Source: Veronia pacifica (GTDB taxonomy: Bacteria > Pseudomonadota > Gammaproteobacteria > Enterobacterales > Vibrionaceae). From it: 51,010 nt of DNA. Below, one piece after another: positions 38,237 through 46,902 of this stretch (positions are counted from its first letter, which is position 1; the number at the start of each line of letters is the position of its first letter). The stretch is from positions 1 to 51,010 of the forward strand of contig NZ_LYBM01000037.1 of NCBI RefSeq assembly GCF_001707825.1, written 5' to 3'. Below the pieces are notes generated by a model, which did not search any database, was not told the DNA's origin, and saw only the letters and a list, made by a program, of their open reading frames with translations. The position numbers and the translations under genes were made by a program.

Positions 38237-39343
38237 ATGACTAAACTATTTACCGATCAACCGACTGTGCAAATCCGCCGGATAGCAGAGAACAGCACTC
38301 AGACCCAGTCGGTAGAAAAGACACATATCACAGAGCTCAGTGGGACCGAAAAGTTAAGTGATCAGCTCAGTATCTATCGTAGTCCGCTGCGTAACGAAGC
38401 GACCGAATTGCTGAGCTTGCTGGTTACCTTGCCAAGACAGGGTGAACCGCAGGATGCAGATCGTTTTCGCCAGAGACTATTGGACTCTATCGCCTGTTTT
38501 CGCCAGCGCTGTCTGGGGCTGGATTACCACCCCAGCGTTATCGAGAAAAGCTGCTTTATTTTTTGTGCGGCTTTCGATGAAGCCATTCTTCACACACAGT
38601 GGGGGCAGAAGGTGAGGTGGGAAAATCAGTCTCTTCTGAGCAAGGCATTTTCGCAGCGTAACGGCGGTGAAGCCTTCTTTGTTCTGCTGGAAAAGGCCCG
38701 TCAGCAACCAGCCAAGCTCGTGGATTTTATCGAGCTGCAATATGTCCTATTGATGCTTGGTTTTCAGGGCAAGTACCGACACGGTGACCACGTTGGGCTT
38801 CATGAATTAAAGTCTGATGTTTATGCCACGCTTTGTCGTTATCGTGAGAAGGGGGACATGCCTGTTCCTGTCACCCCTGCGCTTGTTCAGCAAAAGCCTC
38901 CACGAAGATTTTTACGTCTAAAAACTCTGATCGCTCTTGCCACTGGCTTTTTGTTGGCAGGGTACTGTGTGTCGGAATTCTGGTATTTGACCTTAAGTCA
39001 GCCTGTTGTGAACCAGTTCAACGCTGTTGATATTACAAGGGCCTATTCGTCATCTGTCGGTGGAAGCGAGATAAACAATAAGGCCAAGGGCGACAAGCCA
39101 TCTCCCGCAAACCAGCAGGGGAAATGGGAGCTGGTACTGGCTACATTCACTGACAGCCCGGATGCCAGACAATTTGAGTCTGAGATCCGGGCAGCGGGTT
39201 ATCAACCTGATAGTCGTGATGTCACCGATGGCACTGTGGTGTATATCGAGAAGGACGATTCACTTCAAGGAGTTCGGCGACTCAAAGACGAGCTGAATGT
39301 CCGGTTTGGGCTGAGTGCGACGATTAAGAGAGCGCAAAATTAA
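38237..39343 (+). CDS. tssL: TssL (DotU family) with C-terminal SPOR-like domain
   Basis: TssL is the inner-membrane partner of TssM. The 368-residue product has a cytoplasmic DotU domain (SIYRSPLRNEATELLSLLVTL, FCAAFDEAILHTQWG, FFVLLEKARQQPAKLVDFIELQYVLLMLGFQGKY). One membrane segment follows near residues 229-250 (TLIALATGFLLAGYCVSEFWYL), and then a periplasmic extension. Residues about 290-365 (WELVLATFTDSPDARQFESE, LKDELNVRFGLSATIKR) look like a SPOR domain, which binds denuded peptidoglycan. That would make it an extended TssL that anchors the complex to the wall. The SPOR call is by pattern only. Confidence 0.9.
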   Translation: MTKLFTDQPTVQIRRIAENSTQTQSVEKTHITELSGTEKLSDQLSIYRSPLRNEATELLSLLVTLPRQGEPQDADRFRQRLLDSIACFRQRCLGLDYHPSVIEKSCFIFCAAFDEAILHTQWGQKVRWENQSLLSKAFSQRNGGEAFFVLLEKARQQPAKLVDFIELQYVLLMLGFQGKYRHGDHVGLHELKSDVYATLCRYREKGDMPVPVTPALVQQKPPRRFLRLKTLIALATGFLLAGYCVSEFWYLTLSQPVVNQFNAVDITRAYSSSVGGSEINNKAKGDKPSPANQQGKWELVLATFTDSPDARQFESEIRAAGYQPDSRDVTDGTVVYIEKDDSLQGVRRLKDELNVRFGLSATIKRAQN

Positions 39344-39344
39344 A

Positions 39345-42300
39345 ATGAAAAAGACAATCCTGCTCGCGGTCTTGGCCGCGCTTTCTATCGTCGTGACGAT
39401 CACACTTTGTCTGCTGGTCTCCGAGACACTGCTGTGGATTCGATATCTAGCAATCGGGTTGAACCTTCTGATATTAGTGGTGATAGGAGGCTTGTTCTGG
39501 CGAGCTCACACCAAACCGACAGGCAACCATGAACAACAGATATTGATTAAACAGGACAGCAGGGTGGTTCACCAGCTATTCAGTCTAGCCGCAAAGAAAA
39601 TTCGTGGCAGTGGCCGAAACAAACTGGATAGCCTGTATACCTTACCTTGGTATTTGATGGTTGGCAGTGAGAGTCGTGATCGTATTTCATTATTACAGCA
39701 AAATGGTCTGGAACCAGTTACTGATCACCTTACTGATAACGACGAAACGGCACAGTATTTAAGGTTCTGGAGCAATGACCACATGGTGGTGATTGAAGTC
39801 GGTCACCGTCTGTTCGATGGAGAAGGTATTGATGACCCCCTTTGGCGGGTACTGGCCCGTCAACTGTTGAAGTATCGCCCAAGACAAGGGCTTAACGGTA
39901 TCATTCCTCTGTTAAGTTGCCATCAACTCCTGACTGCGAACCGAACAGAACGTAAGAAGTTCGCGTCATTGTTGCAAGAAGCCTGCCTGTCATTGAGTAC
40001 CACACTCAAGGTTGCTCTGCCCGTGTATCCGATGTTTTCAGAGGCAGAGAGTCTTTCTGATTTCGCTGAGTTTTTTGCCTGTTTACCCACGGATCAGGTT
40101 GAGCGCCCACTTGGCCTGACCTTTGAATGTAACGCTGGTTCTTTAGCACGGTTTGATAAGGCATCTTTTGATAAGCAGATCGATGAACTGCTGTCATCAC
40201 TGGCTGAGCAGCAATTGGTCGCGCTCAGGCATGCTGGTATCGAGCAGGCGGGCAGGGTGGTGGCGTTACCTTATCAGTTGAAAATGCTGTTTCAGCGTAT
40301 TAGAGAATTTCTTGCTGATCTTGGTCGTGAAAACCGTGTCCGGCAATCTGTCTGGTTGCGGGGGATGTACCTGTTCTCGACAGGTCAGCAGGGGGCTCGT
40401 CATGATCTGTTGACGCTAGATCTTGCTGAACGGACAGAGTTCAGCCGACGGGAAACGGCAGATGTGCTGCCAAATCACAACGTATATTTCTGTTCCCGTT
40501 TACTCAGGGACGTTGTGTTGCCGGAGCGCAATATCACAGGCCAGAACTCAACGAGAAAATGGGGATATTTCGCGGGTCGAGCGGCTCTGGTAGCTGTAGT
40601 GTTTGGCACAGTGTCTACGGCGGCAATGACAATGAAACATAACTGGGATCAGGATGAAAAGTGGCGTGCTGATGCCATCACTGAACTCCGAGTATATGAG
40701 AATGATGCTCACCGACTCGGCGCAAACTATACCAACGCCGATATCGTTCCTCTGTTAAATGCGTTGCGTCAGGTTGCTAACGCAGGAATTGCGCCTCGGG
40801 CGTGGTATCAACATGTCAGTTTCCGACAAGACCAGACGGCGAGACAGGTCTACCACACCTACGAACGTCAGTTGCAGGCTCTTTTATTACCCAAGCTGGA
40901 AACGCAAATCAGCGAAGAGCTGTCCGTGTATATCAACCTTGGCAATCCCAGCAAGATTTTCGAGGTGTTGCGTTATTACCAGATGCTGTTTGACCACAAC
41001 CAGTTGGATAGCAATGAAATCCGAACTTTTCTTATGGAAAACCTCAGTGATCAGGGGCAGATGTCTGTGGACGATATCAGTGCTATATCATTGTTGATTG
41101 AGGATCTGTTCAACAGTCAGTATGACGACAAGCTAGCGCCCAACCGTGAGTTGATTAACCTTGCAGCCAACAATCTGGATGGCCTGTCGAAGGAGCGTCT
41201 GATTTATGCTCGGATCAAAACGTTGCCTGCATTTCGGGGGAACGTAGATATTCGCCACCAGCTCGGTGACAAGTTTGGCACCCTGTTTGAATTTTCTGAC
41301 GACTTCCATGGTTATCTGATGCCGGAGATATTTACGCGATATGGTTATGGGCAAATAGACCTATCGGCCAAATCAGAATTGCTACGTCACCAGCTCAAAG
41401 AGCTTAAGGCAGTCGAGAATGACAACTCTGTTTTGTCTGTGGTCGAACTGACGGAGCTGAGTAAAAAGGTGCAGCGCCTGTATTTTGCAGACTATATCCA
41501 TCATTGGCAGGATTTGCTGGCACATATTAATGTCCGTCAGTTCAGTGATCCTCAGGATTTGGCTAATGCCCTCAAGCTTGCCCGTGAACCCGTGACCAGT
41601 CCTGTGATGGATTTGCTGGGCGCTGTAGTGGTAAACACTTCGCTTGCTGAAGAGAAACAGCCGCAGACCAAAGAAAACAAAAAGCTGGCCAAGCAACTTG
41701 GGTTGAAAAAAGTAGCAAAAGGGTTGACCAAGGCAGACAAAATTAACCGCGCAGCGGGCAAAAAACTGCTTCGGCTTCAGCCATCTTTTGCCGTCAATGA
41801 TGCGTTTGTCTCCTTCTCCCGCTATGTCAATGTTGATGGCAAGAAAGCGCCATTGGATGGACTGATTGGGCAGTTCGGTGCACTTAATACCTTTATTGGC
41901 CGTGCGTTATCAAGCTCAGATCCCGGGAAAACATTCCATGATATGGCACTGGCACATGCCAAAGGCAGTAAGGATGCAATTGTTGAATTTCGCAGTGTTG
42001 CCAGTACCGCCCCGGCTCCTGTAGAAAAATGGACAAAAGACATTGCCTCACAGGCATGGCATTTGGTGATGAATGGAAGTGCCCGTTATCTTGACGAGCA
42101 ATGGAATGCGCGGGTTTATCGCTTTTATGTCGAAGCGATTGAGGGACGTTTCCCCTTCGCGCAAAAAGGCCGGGGAGAAGTCAGCCTTGATGATTTTTCC
42201 GCTATGTTCAAGCCACACGGACGTTTGGATGGCTTTATCGAAGCGTATCTCCAGCCCTTTGTCTACTGGGACAATGGAGTGTTGAAACGCAATACCATTG

Positions 42301-42785
42301 ATGGCCTGCAGTTGCCTTTGGACGCAAGAGTACGTCAGCAACTTCAGATAGCGAAAAAGCTAAGCCGGGTATTCTTCGGGTTGTCCGGACAGCAACTGGC
42401 GATGACGCTGTCTGTGCAGCCGAAATCGATGAGTACCTCAGTGACAGCGTTTAAGATGGCCGGACAGGAAACCTTGTTCAGTTATCGACATGGGCCCAGA
42501 GTCTGGACGGATATTACATGGCCAATGTCCAGTATCGATGGTTATCTGCGACTTGATTTCTTTGATGGAGAAAACCGTGTGGCGTCAACGTCATACCGGG
42601 GACAATGGGCGCTGTTCCGTGCGTTGTTCGATGCCAAAGGTCATAAAAGCTCTGCCCGTCTTGTCAGGGGGATGGATTACAGATTAGACGATAAGGACAT
42701 TTCCTTTGATGTGCTGTTGAAAGACGCAGACCAGCCGCTGAACAAAGAACTGTTCTCCGCCTTTCATCTCCCGGAGCATCTCTAA
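39345..42785 (+). CDS. tssM: TssM (IcmF family) inner-membrane protein with degenerate Walker A
   Basis: TssM spans the envelope between TssL and TssJ. The product of about 1146 residues has two N-terminal membrane segments (ILLAVLAALSIVVTITLCLLV, YLAIGLNLLILVVIGGLFW), a cytoplasmic NTPase-like domain, a third segment near residue 420 (AALVAVVFGTVSTAAMT) and a large periplasmic IcmF/DUF1215-type part. At residues 107-114, where many TssM have GPPGAGKT, this one reads GSESRDRI. The P-loop lysine and following Thr are lost, so it is unlikely to bind ATP in the usual way. The ATG at 39345 puts the membrane segment at the very N-terminus; an in-frame start at 39315 adds ten charged residues and overlaps tssL. 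Confidence 0.93.
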   Translation: MKKTILLAVLAALSIVVTITLCLLVSETLLWIRYLAIGLNLLILVVIGGLFWRAHTKPTGNHEQQILIKQDSRVVHQLFSLAAKKIRGSGRNKLDSLYTLPWYLMVGSESRDRISLLQQNGLEPVTDHLTDNDETAQYLRFWSNDHMVVIEVGHRLFDGEGIDDPLWRVLARQLLKYRPRQGLNGIIPLLSCHQLLTANRTERKKFASLLQEACLSLSTTLKVALPVYPMFSEAESLSDFAEFFACLPTDQVERPLGLTFECNAGSLARFDKASFDKQIDELLSSLAEQQLVALRHAGIEQAGRVVALPYQLKMLFQRIREFLADLGRENRVRQSVWLRGMYLFSTGQQGARHDLLTLDLAERTEFSRRETADVLPNHNVYFCSRLLRDVVLPERNITGQNSTRKWGYFAGRAALVAVVFGTVSTAAMTMKHNWDQDEKWRADAITELRVYENDAHRLGANYTNADIVPLLNALRQVANAGIAPRAWYQHVSFRQDQTARQVYHTYERQLQALLLPKLETQISEELSVYINLGNPSKIFEVLRYYQMLFDHNQLDSNEIRTFLMENLSDQGQMSVDDISAISLLIEDLFNSQYDDKLAPNRELINLAANNLDGLSKERLIYARIKTLPAFRGNVDIRHQLGDKFGTLFEFSDDFHGYLMPEIFTRYGYGQIDLSAKSELLRHQLKELKAVENDNSVLSVVELTELSKKVQRLYFADYIHHWQDLLAHINVRQFSDPQDLANALKLAREPVTSPVMDLLGAVVVNTSLAEEKQPQTKENKKLAKQLGLKKVAKGLTKADKINRAAGKKLLRLQPSFAVNDAFVSFSRYVNVDGKKAPLDGLIGQFGALNTFIGRALSSSDPGKTFHDMALAHAKGSKDAIVEFRSVASTAPAPVEKWTKDIASQAWHLVMNGSARYLDEQWNARVYRFYVEAIEGRFPFAQKGRGEVSLDDFSAMFKPHGRLDGFIEAYLQPFVYWDNGVLKRNTIDGLQLPLDARVRQQLQIAKKLSRVFFGLSGQQLAMTLSVQPKSMSTSVTAFKMAGQETLFSYRHGPRVWTDITWPMSSIDGYLRLDFFDGENRVASTSYRGQWALFRALFDAKGHKSSARLVRGMDYRLDDKDISFDVLLKDADQPLNKELFSAFHLPEHL

Positions 42786-42788
42786 CCC

Positions 42789-43313
42789 ATGAGTGTTATG
42801 AGTGCAGAAGAAAGAGAAAAGTATGTGTCTTCGACCTATATCAAACATTTCACCCAATCCTGTGATATGTGGCGTGAATGGACAGCATTAACCGAGTGTG
42901 CTGGACCAGGTATCCAACGTGTCATTGATATCGATGAGCGGCGAATGACGCTTACTCTGGAATTTGATCACTCAGCCAAACCGCTGAGTGAACTCCAAAA
43001 AAGTGATTGGCCTTTATTTTTACGGTTGCTACCCAGTCTGATAAAAGCTATCCGTCATTGTCACCGTCGTGGCTGGGTTCATGGGGATCTCAAACCGGGC
43101 AATATTCTTTATCTTCCTGACAAGAGAACCGTACGGCTTATTGATTTTGGTGCCAGTTATCGCAAAGGTACCTCCCGGAAAGCATTGATGGCTTGGCAAG
43201 CAACTCCCATGTTCGCTTCGCATCAGCAGGTTCGCGGCATTGGGCGGGTGACCACAGGTGACGACTGGTATTCATTGCGTCAAATCATCAATCAGGTCTT
43301 AGCACTGATTTGA
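42789..43313 (+). CDS. Compact Ser/Thr protein kinase-like protein of the T6SS operon
   Basis: The 174-residue product has a kinase catalytic loop HGDLKPGN (His98, Asp100, Lys102, Asn105) and metal-binding LIDFGAS (Asp119, Phe120, Gly121). A later TTGDDWYSLRQIINQVL matches the alpha-F Asp region. The N-lobe is minimal: no glycine-rich loop or clear VAIK lysine is seen before residue 90. It is far shorter than the PpkA kinases of other T6SS clusters. It starts three bases after tssM, so it belongs to the operon. It may phosphorylate a T6SS partner read by the FHA protein, or be a pseudokinase scaffold. No PppA-like phosphatase lies in the window. Confidence 0.78.
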   Translation: MSVMSAEEREKYVSSTYIKHFTQSCDMWREWTALTECAGPGIQRVIDIDERRMTLTLEFDHSAKPLSELQKSDWPLFLRLLPSLIKAIRHCHRRGWVHGDLKPGNILYLPDKRTVRLIDFGASYRKGTSRKALMAWQATPMFASHQQVRGIGRVTTGDDWYSLRQIINQVLALI

Positions 43314-43522
43314 ATCGGGCAGGCCATAAAAAGTGAAGCGAGGTGCCCCTCTGCGAAAGTCACCAATAGAGACGTAAAATCATGTTATTTGATTGAGAGT
43401 AGTTATATTCAGATTGTTTAGCTCAAAACCCCAATAGCTTATCTGATAAAAATTAATTTTCATTTAAGAACATTATCCATCTTCAGATGGTTTCAGTACT
43501 TTTCATTTTGATGAGATTAAAT

Positions 43523-44659
43523 ATGCATAGAAATAATATAGCGATTGAAGAGTCGGGTATTGTGCCAGAGCATGAACCGTTTTTTCTGGGTACTGCAGAA
43601 AGAAATAATTGTGTCATCATGGTTCGGCCCGTTAATAAGCTATCAACAGGTCTGATTAAAGAAGGTTATTCAACAAAAGGGTTAAATGTAAAGGGCAAAT
43701 CCTCAGACTGGGGGCCTCAATCAGGGTTTATTTGTTGTGACCAGAGCTATAGTAAGTTAGTGGGAAGCAGTAAAGTTGCAAAATTTAATGATCAAGTGAA
43801 AAAATCTTTAAAAAATGGCGGGGTAAGAGAAGTCCCACTGATCATCTCCGAGACGCGATTAAGGGATCTGATTGCCAGAAAGAAAATCTTAGTAAGAATC
43901 AATGAAAATGGTGTTTTTCATATCAGTAGTCATGATAAGCACCACAAAGACTTTATTCTTTATCCCAATAAAAAAATGGATTTGGGTCAATACCCTTTAT
44001 TGAAGAAAAAGAACATTAATATTTTAAATATGATGATCAGCAATATGCCGAAATTAATAAATGGCTATTGGGTATTATTCAAAGACAGAGATGGTATCGC
44101 CAAGACGCTAAATGTATTGGCTGAAAAAAATAGCGGTATTCCTTTAACAGCTGATTATGATTTATTTTCGGTGAGTCCTCATTTGAGTGTTTTCGCGCCT
44201 CATGGCGGCTTTCTCAAAAATAAGTTTAAGACCGCTACTCAGCGCGTATCTATGGCGTTGGGGCAATTAGAAAGAAGAACTCTTGATGAGGAACTGGGGA
44301 AAATATCAAATTTGACCCAGAGGGTGAAAGAAGAAATCAATGCATTGACTGGGGTCAAGGTCATTCATCATGGGTGTGAAGTAGATAACCCTTACACAGA
44401 GTTGGATTTTCCGATCACAGTATTTACGCCTACAAGGCAGGTTTTCGGGGCTGAAAACCAAACCGAATTAGAAAAGATATACAGAGACATGAACCTACTG
44501 GGTTTTGCAACTTATGCCAACAGACTCTGGACTCAAACAGGGGAAGTGACATCAACGGAAGCTGCAAGTGAAGAGCACATATTACAAGATTATGGTTGGA
44601 ATGATCGACTCCGCAGCTCGCTTGAAAATGCTCAGTGTGAGGTGTTGGCAAATAACTAG
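43523..44659 (+). CDS. ExoY/CyaA-like nucleotidyl cyclase, candidate T6SS effector
   Basis: This protein of about 378 residues is a free-standing class II (edema factor/CyaA/ExoY) nucleotidyl cyclase. Motifs occur in family order: Arg35 in MVRPVN, STKGLNVKGKSSDWGP with Lys52 and Lys59 (CyaA Lys58 and Lys65), GIPLTADYDLFSV with metal-binding Asp211 and Asp213 (CyaA Asp188 and Asp190), and VIHHGCEVDNPY with His283, Glu286 and Asn289 (CyaA His298, Glu301, Asn304). Such enzymes make cAMP or cGMP and need a eukaryotic activator (calmodulin or F-actin). No signal peptide, PAAR, Hcp or VgrG fusion is present. The gene follows the T6SS operon after about 210 bp of AT-rich DNA and is itself AT-richer. 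The start is uncertain (43487, 43511 or 43523); the last has a weak GATGAG site. T6SS export is inferred from position. Confidence 0.9.
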   Translation: MHRNNIAIEESGIVPEHEPFFLGTAERNNCVIMVRPVNKLSTGLIKEGYSTKGLNVKGKSSDWGPQSGFICCDQSYSKLVGSSKVAKFNDQVKKSLKNGGVREVPLIISETRLRDLIARKKILVRINENGVFHISSHDKHHKDFILYPNKKMDLGQYPLLKKKNINILNMMISNMPKLINGYWVLFKDRDGIAKTLNVLAEKNSGIPLTADYDLFSVSPHLSVFAPHGGFLKNKFKTATQRVSMALGQLERRTLDEELGKISNLTQRVKEEINALTGVKVIHHGCEVDNPYTELDFPITVFTPTRQVFGAENQTELEKIYRDMNLLGFATYANRLWTQTGEVTSTEAASEEHILQDYGWNDRLRSSLENAQCEVLANN

Positions 44660-44865
44660 TGCTATTAAAACTGAAGATGCAGGATTGAGCCCGTTTAAAT
44701 GACGTCTTGAGTGCGGCGTTAGTCACTCATCCGAGGGGAAGACCTTGATGTGTCCTCGTCTTCTATACTTTCTATCGAAACGGCGAAGCGTTGAAAGAAA
44801 ATGACTATTCTCAGTGAGCTTTGCCTCTAACCGAGCATTCTATCGATATAAAAAAGTGAAAAAAT

Positions 44866-46017
44866 ATGTTTAGACAATCAGGTAACTATAACGTTGAAAA
44901 AGCACAGCAGAGCTATGATTCTGCGTTCCTTAATGGATTATCGGGACATGGTCACTACGGGAAAAATAACCGCAATGAACAACGTCACCTAGCAAGCAGA
45001 CAAAAAAAGTTGCCGGTACAAAGTGGAGTCACCAAAAAGCAAGCGATACAGGATGCCAAGGAATATGGTCAGATAGCGTGGGATATTCGCAGTGATATTC
45101 TAGGGTTGGTCGCTGATTCAACAGATGCCACCAAAGATGTAATTGGCTTATTGTCTGGCGATAATGGCCTATATACTTCGGGCGACTTTGAATTTTCTTA
45201 TGGCTCTTATATTGGAGCCGCAAAGCTTATACATGACACCGCATTCAGTGTTTATGACTGGTATAAGGGAAACAAATCTCCGTCCTCGCTGGAAGCAAAT
45301 CCGTTACTGAGCACTATCGATCAGGCCCTCAACAACAATGCAAAAACAGCCGCTTATCTCAAAAAGCGTATGGTCAAAAATATTGCTGGTGATGCGGTCT
45401 CCTATGCAGGGGGAGTGTTGTCATCGGGTACCCATGTTAATGCTCTGGGTGCTGTTCGCCATGGCAGGGCGGATACCAAGACTGGTGTCCATCTATTTAG
45501 GCTGAAAAAGCTATTGAACAAATTTAAGGGGCAAGGACTCGGTCTCGAATGCGAACTTTGCGAAGTCATTATCAAGTGTAAACAGCTAAAACTCGAGGCG
45601 CAGTCAGTGGGGTTTGCCATGGACATGATCCCGGGAAATGTGGTGACAGGTTCGGCGACCTCTGTTATCGGCTTTTTGCATGGTGTTAGTTTGGCAGAAC
45701 GGTTAAAAGACCTGAGCCCTGCCATTATTGCTGCTGCGCAACGACTTCACTACAGGGCTTTCTATGAGCTTGATGATGACTATGGTCTGGCTGGATTATT
45801 TGATGAAGAGATTGAATGGGAAAAGTGTCATGACACACCTGCATTAGACATGGTGAGAGAGATATTTTCTCAGGCGGCAAAAATTGAAAAAGAAAAAGTG
45901 CTGTTTAACGTCAGAGGCCATAAATTCAAAATAGGCGGCGAACATTACAAAGCAGACAAACTAATGAGGGAGCCTGCAGGTTGGTTAGCTATTGTTGATA
46001 AACTAGAACTCTTATGA
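44866..46017 (+). CDS. Unrecognised 383-residue protein in the T6SS effector cassette
   Basis: I do not recognise this family. No signal peptide is seen. The first 60 residues are polar (GHGHYGKNNRNEQRH). Residues about 58-135 look helical and acidic. Two weakly hydrophobic Gly/Val-rich stretches lie at 172-197 (DAVSYAGGVLSSGTHVNALG) and 247-275 (SVGFAMDMIPGNVVTGSATS and on to FLHGVSLA). Between them is a basic patch (RLKKLLNKFKG) and a Cys-x2-Cys-x5-Cys group (ECELCEVIIKC, Cys229-Cys238). The C-terminus is basic and polar. This could be a membrane-inserting effector, an adaptor or a chaperone for the cyclase upstream; nothing decides. Composition is AT-richer than core genes. The ATG at 44866 lacks a clear ribosome-binding site. 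Confidence 0.7.
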   Translation: MFRQSGNYNVEKAQQSYDSAFLNGLSGHGHYGKNNRNEQRHLASRQKKLPVQSGVTKKQAIQDAKEYGQIAWDIRSDILGLVADSTDATKDVIGLLSGDNGLYTSGDFEFSYGSYIGAAKLIHDTAFSVYDWYKGNKSPSSLEANPLLSTIDQALNNNAKTAAYLKKRMVKNIAGDAVSYAGGVLSSGTHVNALGAVRHGRADTKTGVHLFRLKKLLNKFKGQGLGLECELCEVIIKCKQLKLEAQSVGFAMDMIPGNVVTGSATSVIGFLHGVSLAERLKDLSPAIIAAAQRLHYRAFYELDDDYGLAGLFDEEIEWEKCHDTPALDMVREIFSQAAKIEKEKVLFNVRGHKFKIGGEHYKADKLMREPAGWLAIVDKLELL

Positions 46018-46108
46018 CGTCATTTCATTTGGGTAAATAAGGTTAATTGTAATTAAGGTAATTTAAATTAGCTCAGTAATTGATAGTCTTATTTTAAGGT
46101 AATAAACA

Positions 46109-46879
46109 GTGACAAATAAGAGACACTTCTTTTGGATGCCGTATGGTGATGAATCTTTCTATGACGGAATAAAACGTTTAGTAAGAGTGGAAGGGAAAGA
46201 TATATTTAAAGATTCTCAAGGAAATTCAAAAGAAATTAACCTTGCTTATATCCTTCCCAAAATAGACGGTAAAATTTATCCTTATCCAAGAGATAAACAG
46301 GAGGAAGACCTAAAAAAGGAGGGAGAATTAATTAATTCAGTGGATGAAAGCACATTTAAAGACCCTAACTTTCACAGAGCTAAGTGGTCTGATCTTAAGG
46401 AGGGCGATAATGTTTGGATAGTTGGTCATGGAAGAGCGATCGATGCCCAGACTATGGCTTGGGCGCGAAATGATTGGCAAAGTAAAAAATGCTCAGACAA
46501 TGACATTGTCGTTAAAAAAGTTGAACAAATAGTCATGGAAATAGCTGCCAGAATGGAATACAAACCCTCTCTAAATTTCTATATTTTCGCCTGCTTCAGC
46601 GGTAATAAACTTGTGATGGACAGTTTAGCTGGAAACTTCGCAAAAAAGTTAAGATGTTGGGGCTTTTCAGGCCGAGTCATTGGGTGGAAAGGGGCTCTTG
46701 GGCTCAACTCAGTTATTGATAAGCAGATATCAACAGGGCGAAAGAACCACTTCATACGTTTCAGGTTACGACATCTTGATCCTAAGGCCGTTCGTTCCAC
46801 CTCTACGCTTGATGGATTCAGAAACAGCCAAGAGCTCGGCACTGGCAACCATAAGAGTGTTCGTATTTACGCTATTTAA
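46109..46879 (+). CDS. Putative clan CD cysteine peptidase (C80-like) in the T6SS effector cassette
   Basis: The 256-residue product has NVWIVGHGRAID (His107 followed by Gly) and, 55 residues later, FYIFACFSGN (Cys162 after a beta-strand). That His-Gly/hydrophobic-Cys pair and spacing are typical of clan CD peptidases such as the autoprocessing C80 domains of MARTX and clostridial toxins. The N-terminal 100 residues are polar and charged with no signal peptide. The C-terminal part is basic (RKNHFIRFRLRHLDPKAVR). It may be an effector, or it may process one. It starts with GTG, preceded by AAGG nine bases upstream. I cannot exclude another alpha/beta fold carrying a chance GHG and Cys. Confidence 0.65.
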   Translation: MTNKRHFFWMPYGDESFYDGIKRLVRVEGKDIFKDSQGNSKEINLAYILPKIDGKIYPYPRDKQEEDLKKEGELINSVDESTFKDPNFHRAKWSDLKEGDNVWIVGHGRAIDAQTMAWARNDWQSKKCSDNDIVVKKVEQIVMEIAARMEYKPSLNFYIFACFSGNKLVMDSLAGNFAKKLRCWGFSGRVIGWKGALGLNSVIDKQISTGRKNHFIRFRLRHLDPKAVRSTSTLDGFRNSQELGTGNHKSVRIYAI

Positions 46880-46902
46880 GAGGGTTGTTTGAGTTCCCTC
46901 TT
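46878..46902 (+). terminator. Weak hairpin at the end of the T6SS cassette
   Basis: AAGAGGG (46878-46884) pairs with CCCTCTT (46896-46902) and is followed by only one further T. It may end the cassette transcript weakly. Confidence 0.45.
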
